Below are positions 54,521 to 64,000 of a stretch of DNA of 64,000 bases, piece by piece. Below the pieces are notes generated by a model, which saw nothing but the letters and a program-made list of their open reading frames with translations, did no database searches and was not told where the DNA came from. The position numbers were made by a program, and so were the translations under genes. The stretch's first letter is position 1, and each line of letters begins with the position of its first letter. Origin of the DNA: Bidens hawaiensis (taxonomy: Eukaryota; Streptophyta; Magnoliopsida; Asterales; Asteraceae); assembly GCA_021521415.1 (NCBI GenBank), contig JAIQDT010000192.1:310001-374000 (forward strand). The letters are read 5' to 3'.

Positions 54521-56454
54521 CCTATTTTAGGCAAAATGCAACACTTTTTGACTTAAACCACTTTTCAAAGACATTTCTAAGTTATGTATCATTTCAGAAC
54601 ATAGTTTAAGAGAAAATAGTGCATTAAGAGATCAAATTTCAGTTATACTTCACTTCAAAACAATTTCTTTTATAAACTGAAAAGATCTCAGGAATGGGAT
54701 CATATTGACTAAGTAGCTATCTCATTACTTCACTCTCAGCATTATTATGACAACTTAGATAGATTAACAGCAGGTATAAACTTAGCATGATTTTCATCTC
54801 TTTGGTGATATGATTAAGGTTCAATTTGAGCATAATGCAATAATGGTCAACACTGTGCTATGATGCCTCATATCTCTTCTCAAAGCTTATTTGGCTTTCC
54901 CCAGATCACCCCAATTTGACTCCAACCTCCTGTATTTGGTCAAAAATAGTTTCATATGACAGAACTTATTGTATTTTTGAACTTTTGATATTCAAACATT
55001 TAGAGGTTGAACGTTGGACTTACAGTTAGCAACATGCCTTTCATTTAAGATGAGACAGATTTTGTCAACATCTTTGTAGTTCTTGTTGTAACCCTCTTGT
55101 TTGATAAAATATTTAAAACATTTATCAACATTGGTTGATTTATTCATTCTTCCCCTTGTTTTTGATATTTTCTCAAATTTTCTTAAAGCATGTTCTTTGT
55201 CATATAAAAAATGTTTCATTTTGGTTGACCAAATAACAACATGCTTGTGTATGACTGGGTAATCACTTTTCTGCCATATCATTCGGAGAGATCTATCTTG
55301 AGACATGCAAAACAACTATGCATCTCCACATAAAGATTAGCATATTCATTATGTTTATATCACCTTAGATTTTACATCATCATGGGAAAGTAACCATACA
55401 TGTTAATGACTATACTAAGGCCTTTTTTGCCTATTAATTCCATATGATCAGCTAAGTAGTCAATGTACTATCATTTCCCATATATACAGTTTAATATTCA
55501 ATCACCCTAATACCTCTTCATTGTCAGGTTAATGGCTATCCTGTATTGACCAAAAATGATCAACAGGACCAAACATACATGTGAATATATGTCTTGTCAA
55601 AGTCAGAGTTATTGACATAGTTTTAAGTGAAGGAATAAGAAACAAGTCATAATTGCCCCAAATGCATTCAGTTTTCAAGTCAATGGCTATCCTTTGAATC
55701 TATAGAGATTTAAGGACCAAACATACACAAGTGCATGTCCTTTCAACTGGGCAAATGACATAATTTTCAGCAAAAACAACTGTTTGAGATCTTTCCCTTT
55801 CAAAATCCTTCTTTTAAGCTTCTTAAAAGCTTGAACTGAATAATCTTATCATATCTCTACACCATTAATCAACTTGCTCATGTTTTGACCAAAATATAGT
55901 ATTTATGCAAAATTCATTATAAATTTCATTGAATCACATAATTTTGACATAAAACACATTTTAACACAAACAGTTGCATCTCATACTCAAATCTTAATCA
56001 TTCTATCATCATTAAGAAAAACAGACTGTCATCTCATTCAATGTCTATTCTACCTTAACAACTTCAGAAGATCAGATTAGGATCATATTCAAGTAATCAT
56101 AAACATGTGATTACTCATGACATTATATAAGCAATTAATCTCACCTAAACAGATCTAATTACTTATCATAACATCAGATCAGTTAACAAGATAGTCAAGT
56201 ATTATCATCAAAATCAACCAAATTGCACAAGTAGTCACTCAAGTACCTATCAGTTAACATCAAAGCAGTGACATAATCAAAACATATTAAACAACATATT
56301 CAGCAACATATTCATCAACATATTCAGCAACATATTCATCAACATATTCAGCAACATTTTCAACAACATAATCAGCAACATATTCCACTTGAGTAACCTC
56401 TTATAAAATATTCAAGTAGCACATAGAGGTACACAACTAAGCACATATCCTTAA
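54521..56454 (-). other. E4 pol-aORF spacer
   Basis: Colinear with the E3 spacer but without the 202-bp duplication. The QKSDYPVIH block is at about 55225-55265, and the two post-pol modules are at about 55499-55620 and 55648-55765. The stretch 55790-56290 holds nothing I recognise. An ACATATTCAGCA-type tandem repeat is at 56294-56385. Confidence 0.65.
56294..56385. repeat. 15-bp tandem repeat
   Basis: Units CAACATATTCAG and CAACATATTCAT with short linkers repeat about six times just downstream of the pol stop of E4. E3 has no equivalent array. Confidence 0.8.
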
Positions 56455-59400
56455 TCAGATTTCATCAGAGTTGATCATCCCCAGGGCTTTCAAAAGAAAG
56501 TTGAACCTGGTTCTATCAAGTGGTTTGGTGAATAGGTCAGCCAGATTATCACTTGTATCAACTCTTTGCATTTCAATTAAACCCTTTTCACTACAATCTC
56601 TGATGAAGTGATGTCTGATTTCAATATGCTTAGTCTTAGAATGTTGCACAGGATTCTTAACAGTAAAATATGCAGCAGTATTATCAATCAAAATAGGGGT
56701 GTTTAGAAAGTTCAAACCATAGTCCAGCATCTGATTCTGAATCCAGAGAACTTGTGCACAGCAGGCAGATGCAGCAACATATTCAGCTTCTGCAGTGGAG
56801 ATTGACACAGTGGTCTGTTTCTTGCATTGCCATGACACTAGCCTTTCACCCAAAAACTGGCATCCCCCTGATGTTGACTTTCTACTCATATTGCATCCAT
56901 CATAATCACTGTCTGTGTATGCAATCAGATTAAAGGATTGGTTCTTAGGATTCCAAATCCCTAAGTCTGGTCTTCCCTTCAAATATCTGAATATTCTTTT
57001 CACAGCATTCATATGGGAGACTTTTGGATTTGATTGGAACCTAGCACATACACACACAGCAAACATGATATCTAGTCTTGTTGCAGTCAGATACATCAGT
57101 GATCCAATCTTGGCTCTGTATTCATGTTCATCAACTGGCTCCCCCTTTTCATCAGCTATCATCTTTTCTTTGGTGTCCATTGGAGTTGATGCAGCCTTGT
57201 AATCTTGACAGTTGAACTTATTTAGAATGTCCTGCACATACTTAGCTTGGTGAATGAAGATTCCTTCATCCTTTTGTTGAACTTGTAGTCCCAAAAAGAA
57301 ATTCATTTCACCCATGGAACTCATGCTGTACTTGGACTTCATCACCTCTTCAAACTCCAAACACATATTTTCATTTGTAGATCCAAAGATGATATCATCA
57401 ACATAGACTTGTACAAGCAGCAAATCTGACCCTTGTCTTTTGTAGAAGAGTGTCTTGTCTATGGCTCCCCTTGTGAAGCCATTTTCAAGTAAATGAGTTG
57501 ATAACTCATCATACCATGCTCTAGGAGCTTGATGTAAACCATAAAGGGCTTTGTTTAGCTTATACACCCTGTTTGGATACATGGGATCCTCAAAGCCTGA
57601 TGGTTGAGTCACATACACTTCTTCATCAATCTTTCCATTAAGGAATGCAGATTTGACATCAAGCTGGAATACTTTATGTTCTTTGAGGCAGCATATGCAA
57701 GAAAAATCCTTATGGCTTCCAGTCTTGCAACTGGTGCAAACACTTCCTCAAAGTCTATCCCTTCCTTTTGAAGACATCCCAGTGCTACAAGTCTTGCTTT
57801 GTTCTTAATCACCAAACCTCTTTCATCCCTTTTATTTCTGAACACCCATTTGGTTCCTATTGCATATCTGTCATGTGGCTTGTCTACAAGATCCCATACA
57901 TGTAAATCTCTGAACTGGGCCAATTCCTCTTGCATTGCCTCTACCCAACTATTGTCTTTTAAAGGTTGAGCAATATTCTTTGGTTCTAATTGGGATAGAA
58001 AGCAAGAGTACAGAGAGATGTTAGCTATCTCAGAATGACTCCTTGTTACTCTTTCATGCAGGTCACCAATGATATTTCCAGCAGGATGATTCTTTTCAAC
58101 AGTAGGAGTTTGTATTATCATATTTGTAGACAAATTTATGTCAAGATTTGTTTCATTGATTTCAGGTTCTTCAATGATCAAATCAGCTTCTGCATCATGA
58201 AACTCTGGTGCTTCATCATTGGTTTGTCTTGAAGTGGATGTACCATTGTTTCCCAGATTCAAACTTTGAAACAAGTCTTGGAATCTTGCTGTTGTTGCAG
58301 CTTCTTCATCATTTGTTTTGTTGCCTGTGTCACTCCCATTATGAACATGTTCATTTTGTACATCAGTACTATCTTGACTTGTCATTTCCTGATCTTGTTC
58401 AATGTCATTGTTTGTGGAGCTATTCACAAAAGTGTATTCTTTTTCTGTTCTAGCAACTTTCTTCCACAATTCTTCCAAGTCCAGTTCTTTCTTCTTATTT
58501 TCTTCAAGTACACTGGTCTTGTAGAATGTTTCATCAAAGTCTTCAGAATAAATCTTGAATGACTTTATCAATTTTTCATGATCAAACAGCCATGTTGCAC
58601 CACTGACTGTGCTGAATTGACTCTATTACACTCATGTGATCTTTCACATAAACTCTGTAAGCCTTTGAGTGAGTAGAATATCCAACAAAGAAACAGTCTA
58701 GTGACTTAGTTTGAAACTTGTTCAAATAGTCTCTAGTGTTCAGTAAGAAACATTTGCATCCAAAGGGCTTGAATAACTTGATGTAAGGCTTTCTATTGTT
58801 GAAAATCTCATACGGAGTTTTATCATGCCTTTTGTTCACAAGAACTCTGTTCTGAACATAACAAGCAGTGTTGATTGCTTCAGCCCAGAATGTGACAGGT
58901 AAGTTAGCATCAGCCAACATGGTTCTTGCAGCTTCTATTAGTGTTCTGTTTCTCCTTTCTGCAACACCATTTTGTTCAGGAGTTCTTGGAGCTGAAAATT
59001 GTTAAAGTATTCCTTTCATAGCACAAAATTCTTCCATAACTCCAATCTTGAACTCAGTACCATTGTCACTTCTCAGCATCTTCACTTTCTTATTCAGCTT
59101 GTTTTCAATCATTGTGACACATCCTTTAATCAACTCAGCAGTCTCATCTTTGGTACTTAGGAAATAAACCCAAGTATATCTTGAATAGTCATCAATGATC
59201 ACCAAACAGTATCTTTTCTTTCCAATACTTGGTACACTCACAGGACCAAAAAGATCCATGTGAAGTAACTCAAGTGGTTGATCAATTGAGTTGATGAGCT
59301 TAGTCTTATGAGTAGACTTGTGTTGTTTTCCCTTCTGACATGAGTCACAATGATCATCTGACTTAAATTCTCTTGTAGGTAAACCAATCACATGTTCACC

Positions 59401-59888
59401 CTTGACCAGTCTATTCATATTCTTTAAGTTCACATGACACAACTTCCTATGCCACAATTTAGACTCATTCTTAGTGGCTTTGGGCACAAAACATGCACCA
59501 CCTCTTGAAATAGCATCTTTCATATTCAACTCATACAAGTTGCCATTTCTTGGTGCCATCATCATAATCATCTCAGGTGGGATCACAAACTCAGGTTTTA
59601 AGATGAAACAATGAGAATCATCAAAACTGACTTTGTAACCCTTATCAGAAAGACATTGTCAAAAGACACCTTCCCATTTGTCAATATCCCTTTACCCACA
59701 ATCTTTCCTCCATTTTCATCACTCCCAAAGGCAACTGGACCCTCATACTTCTCTACATAATTCACAAGTGACCTCTTGTCACAAGTCATGTGCCTAGAAC
59801 AACCACTATCCATATACCATATATCATTCAATGGAGTGGCCTGTTCCTGCACAAAGAGAAATTTGATTAGTTTAGTGATGAGATGCAA
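56455..59888 (-). pseudogene. pol: E4 pol polyprotein, degenerate
   Basis: Protease (DSGCSRH near 59780-59820), HHCC region and integrase (59586-59002), integrase end (58920-58582), RT start (58571-57609), RT with YVDD near 57393-57404 and RNase H to 56455. Lesions against E3: a deletion of about 40 bases near 59650, an in-frame TAA at 59002, a deletion with frameshift near 58620 and a single-base deletion near 57670. Protease overlaps the gag end (59867) in the -1 frame. Confidence 0.9.
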
Positions 59889-61789
59889 GCTTCTTCAACT
59901 TGTAACTTATCAGTGTCAATTTTAGTGGCAGCTTGGGAAGTGAGTGTAGTAGGTTCAGGATCTTCATGAGTGATCTCCAAGTTGTCTGAATGGTCAGTTT
60001 CATACCCACACTCTCTTGGTGTCTTGACAAGTGAAGCTGAATTGTCAAGCTCAACTGAGGCAGTTCTCTTTTCTTGTAAGACATAGTCCTTAGATTCTGA
60101 GAAGTCTCTTACATCAGTTACAGCTTCAACTTTAGCTCCAGTTCTAGGTTTCCATGTGAAACCTTGTGGTTCATATCCATGTTTCAACAAGAACTTTTCA
60201 TCACCAGTGAGTACAGCTTGTTTCTTTCTTTGATATACAGCTTTTCTTTTTGAATTCTCACTGCCTGTTGATTCTTGTGACTCATCAGACTTGACTAAAT
60301 GAGTATTCTTGGTGAATGTCAATGACTGGTTTTCCCTTATCACCTGCTTTTGCTTCTGAGGTGATTTACTTCTTTTCACATTTTCAGTCATATGCATCTT
60401 CTTCTTTGTCTCACCCTTCACTTCAACTCTTATCTCTTTTCTATTCACATTTCCCTTTCCCAAATACATTGCATACTTCTCTTTGTACAAAACAAAGTCT
60501 TGACCAAACTTTGTTCCATTTGGGACATGGAATGGCTGAAACTTGAGTCTCTCATTACATGAATCAGTATGGTGTCCATATTCATCACACTTTCTATACC
60601 ACACCTTTCTTTTGAACATCTCATGTTTTTGTGGTTTCCTGAATCGTTCACCTGGTTTGGGCTCTCTTACACCAATTGTCTTTTTGTTTTTCAGATTGAC
60701 ATAATCAATTGAGAATGGTACAAACTCAGCCATTCTGATGTCATTTCTTTCCACATTCCCTTTAACAAAGACAACCTTTATCAAGTTTAGTGGTTGATCA
60801 TCTTCATTCTCTCTATATCTTAACTTCCTTCTTTCATATTCCTCAACAGTCTCTACCTCTCCCACATCAAAGTCTTGAACACTTGAAAAGATAGGATAAA
60901 TAGGAGTAAAATATTCTATATCCATTTCTTTCTTATTTACCTTCTTTTTCTTGTTCTTTTCTAACTTCTCCAAAAACTTTTTGCTTGGAGGTCTGACAGC
61001 ATTGTAATTCACATTCTTCTTTTCACCAATGTCAAACGAAACATGTTCTCTCTTAATTTGATCATTCATTCTTTTCATTTTATGTGTAACTAGAGGATAC
61101 ATTGGAAGTTGATCAACAGATTTAGGCTTTTTATATTTTCTTCCTTTTTCAGCAGCTTGAATTTCTTTTTCAGTGATTTGATCACTCAAATCACTTAGAT
61201 CGTCTTGATCTAATTCATCTGAATCAAAGTCATCTTCAGAGACTTGAACTCCAATTGACTTTTCCTCTTTCATTTCTTTCTTCATAACAAATTCACCATC
61301 TTCACTCACCTCAACATTTTTGTATAAATCTGCAACATCTTCTTTATCTTGAAACACATCTTTGAATTGTTGTAGATAAGCACTTCTCTTTTCTTTGTCA
61401 ACATTAGGCATAAAGTTGTTGTTGAATGGTGGTGGAACAGCCTTGTACTTTTCATCTTCTTTTACTTTATTCAGAATTCCACAAATGTTTCCAGTTGAAA
61501 CTAAGTTCTTTAGGAAATCATTTTCAGTTTGCAGCTTTGTATTCAGCACCTTTTCATCAATCACCATCTTCTTCAACCCACTGATTTCTGTTGTGAATCT
61601 TGTCTGAGCTCTATAGCTATTCATACAATCCTCTTCCAAACTTTTCATTCTTTCCTCACTAACAATCTCACTTGCCTCATAAGCATTGATAATGCTTTGC
61701 TTCTTAAAACACTCACTTTCCAACTTACCAATCTTTTCTTTTAATTCATTGACAAGTTTAGGTAAATCAGCATTAGGATCAGAATGTAC
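59847..61789 (-). other. E4 putative intron joining gag to pol
   Basis: The donor AAG|GTACAT (61790/61789) falls at the valine codon homologous to the E1 donor; the acceptor TGCAG|GAACAG is at 59847/59846. Length 1943; both sites on codon boundaries. CTAAT precedes the pyrimidine tract. Confidence 0.5.
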
Positions 61790-62710
61790 CTTAGATGAAG
61801 ATGCAGAGTCTATGGCCATGAATGCCACATTAGATCTTCTGATATCATCTGCTATATCTTCCTCATGGTTACTCCAATCAAAGTTTCCTCATGCTAAGTA
61901 GTTACTGCCACATTGCCTTGATTTCTTGGTTGATTTTGGTTTGCTGGAATGTTTTGAGTTGCAGGGATTTGAACAGCTTGATTCTGATTGTTGTTCATTT
62001 GATATACTTGATTCTGATTCATTCCCTGCTGGTTGTTCATCTGAGGCTGATAGTGGTTATTAAAATTGGGATTGAAGCTGTTGTTTGGATGAAAGTTGTT
62101 GTTGTTGGGATTGAATCCTTGGTTATTGTTGAAGTTCTGCTGGTTGTTGTTTCTATGCACATTCTGCTGGTATTGTTGTTGGTTTCTAGGCTGTTGGAAC
62201 CGATTGACTTGAAAGTTCCTTGGCAAATTGCACTCTCTTGCAAAGTTTCCAGGCTGTTGACAGTTGTAGCAGATAGCCTTGGACTTATCAAATCCTATTC
62301 TCTCATTTGGACTAGAAACTAGTGATCTACCAGTTCTGTTGTACAGTCTCTTGCTTCTTAATGCCAACATTGCAACTTCCCATTTGAGATCCATGTCTTC
62401 AAGGTCATCAGCATCTATTTGTTCCAAATCATCCTGCACTACACTTGTGTGAATCATGTTTTTGGCCACAAATGCATTGTAGGACTCAGTGAACATAGAC
62501 ATTAGAGCTTGTGCCTCACTCCCTTGAACATGCCCTGCACCAGCACTTTGAGCATTTCCATTTCCCACAGAAACTGAATCATCATCAATCAATTGAACAT
62601 TAAATCTCTGTTGATCACTTTGATTGCTTGAACCACCTCCAATGAAAGACCTAGCAGTCTCATTGTCGTGATCACTTGATTCTTCAATGATGGTAATTTG
62701 TTGTTGATTC
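59867..62710 (-). pseudogene. gag: E4 gag, N terminus missing, frameshift
   Basis: Visible from the Tekay-2 insertion (62710) to the stop at 59867, with a frameshift between 61894 and 61828. The first zinc knuckle has Asn where His is required (GNFAREC), and the second has Tyr in place of its first Cys, so both are damaged. An Asn/Gln-rich stretch (about 61950-62220), coiled-coil region, KAVPPPFNNNF segment and lysine-rich C terminus follow as in E3. The UBN2 domain is off window. Confidence 0.88.
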
Positions 62711-64000
62711 TGTAACGATTCCGGCAAATTCAGGTATACCCTAGCCGGAATATACTATTTACGTGTCATTCAATACTGAATATATGAATTATAATGTGTT
62801 CATACGAGTATATAAGATTCACAGTACGAATTATACTCGAACATACAGCTAGTCGTATTGAAATTACGATTAATCGATGAACGATTATTGAAACCCGAAC
62901 GAATCGGGGATTACATTATAGACGAAATATATTATGTTTAGTGATGTGTACGAAGTATTAAAGCTTCGGGATAAGTGAATTATAGCACAGAAAAAGGATT
63001 TCGATTTATTAGTACGTCGGTACGATAAACGAAACCTTTAACATCAAACCAAGCAAGAGACGATCGATCAAGCCGAAAAAGATGCACAATTACCGATAAT
63101 ATGATGTGTTAAGTCAATAAATGTCATGGTTTAAGTTTTTAAAGTTTTTAAATCAGTTTTATATAAATTTAAATTTTAAGCCGAAAAACAATCGTTTTGG
63201 CCTCGTTTTGAGCGGAATTAAGTGTTTAACCGAAAAACGAACTGAACCAGATTATCCACAACATTATCCGGATTACACAATCCGAATGTGTGGCCAAGGT
63301 TGAAGATGTGGGCCCCACCACACCATAACATGGACCGATCGGTCCACTTGACACACTTTAACATATCATTTTTTTTTAACATCTCAACTCTCCAAATCCT
63401 CTCAACCCTACATACATTCAACCAAAAACCTTTGATTTCTAACAAGATTCACAAGGTATGAACATGATTTTAATGGTTGATTCATAGTTTTAACTCCATA
63501 ATCTTGAGAAAATGAGGTTTCAAATGGAAAATGGGTGAAAACCCGAGATGAAACCAATTCTTGCATGATCAAGTGATGTATACAAGTTATACAAGGGATC
63601 TTGGTCCAAGAAAGGAGTTAAAAGAGTCAAAAACGAATTTTTACGGTTAAAATCTTTGTTTTGATGTCTTAACCGAAACCATGAAAGAAATGGCTTGATT
63701 GTGGGTATAACTTGCTTGGTGTGGTGTTGTTGTGCTTGTAGGTGTTGTATCTAGTTGCTAGCAAAGGCTAGAAAGCAAGATCTTTGCGATCTAAAGCTAG
63801 AAACACAAGGTAGTTCGGTTTTTCGTATGATTTGTAAGATTTGGACAGATTGTGGTAGACTTAGAGTTGAGTCATGAAATTTCCCAGAGATGATCTACAC
63901 ATGAAAATATGAGATCTGTGAAATTTTGGTAATTTTTGGATAAAGGATGAATATTTGGGGAATTTAATGCTCGGTTTTGGCTAAAAATGGTGAAAAATAG
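62711..64000 (+). repeat. Tekay-2 5' LTR (partial)
   Basis: Begins TGTAACGATTCC and aligns with Tekay-1 LTR 17699-18996 to the window end. It is inserted in E4 gag; GATTC (62706-62710) should be half of the target duplication. Plus orientation. Internal sequence lies beyond the window. No gene seen here. Confidence 0.88.

Larger units (their letters stand above)
47014..62710 (-). mobile_element. Copia retrotransposon E4 (5' part off window)
   Basis: Minus-strand copy of the E3 family: 3' LTR (47014-48261), polypurine tract, aORF, spacer, pol and gag. The gag N terminus and 5' LTR lie beyond the Tekay-2 insertion at 62711. CTCAC (47009-47013) should be half of its target duplication in E5 gag. 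All three genes carry lesions. Confidence 0.9.

Overview
The window is plant nuclear DNA made up entirely of nested LTR retrotransposons. I found no host gene, rRNA or tRNA gene. The organism is most likely a eudicot, and Asteraceae is my best guess. That guess rests on remembered resemblance of the extra downstream ORF and the Copia and Tekay families to Asteraceae repeats; it is inference, not proof.

Layout from left to right. (1) 1-12384, plus strand: Copia element E1, complete except for about 42 bases of its 5' LTR, with intact gag, pol carrying one nonsense codon, and an intact extra ORF (here called aORF). (2) 12385-20955, plus strand: the 3' part of a decayed Ty3/Gypsy Tekay-type chromovirus with a 3.26-kb 3' LTR. 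E1 lies inside it, and a 2245-bp solo LTR (14096-16340, perfect 5-bp target duplication) lies inside its pol. (3) 20956-46601, minus strand: Copia element E3, a pseudogene copy of a second family. Its aORF is cut by the Tekay element. Its gag is split by (4) E2, 29176-41485, minus strand, a nearly intact sister of E1 with both LTRs and a perfect GACAC target duplication. (5) 46602-47013: a gag remnant of a still older Copia element, E5. (6) 47014-62710, minus strand: Copia element E4, same family as E3 and decayed. (7) 62711-64000: the 5' LTR of a second Tekay element inserted in E4's gag. Nesting is at least four deep (E5, then E3, then Tekay-1, then E1).

The most interesting point is the expression layout shared by the four Copia copies, although E1/E2 and E3/E4 are strongly diverged. 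First, each aORF sits behind what looks like its own gene front end: a TATA box, a leader exon without ATG, a GT donor, an intron that contains ATGs, and an acceptor of the form YAG|ATATGGC that places the aORF start codon two bases into the next exon. Second, each gag carries a GT donor at the same homologous valine codon, and each pol is preceded by a branch-point-like CTAAY, a pyrimidine tract and TGCAG|GAACAG. Both sites fall on codon boundaries, so removing the segment would fuse gag to pol in frame and drop the gag stop. Third, short palindromic motifs (GCGAAGTT/AACTTCGC in E1/E2, CTCGG/CCCGA types in E3/E4) are amplified upstream of both the LTR TATA box and the internal TATA box. Fourth, the region between pol and aORF holds sequence blocks conserved between the two families. 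Together this suggests a two-promoter, splicing-dependent Copia retroelement. All of it is read from sequence; no expression data are available here.
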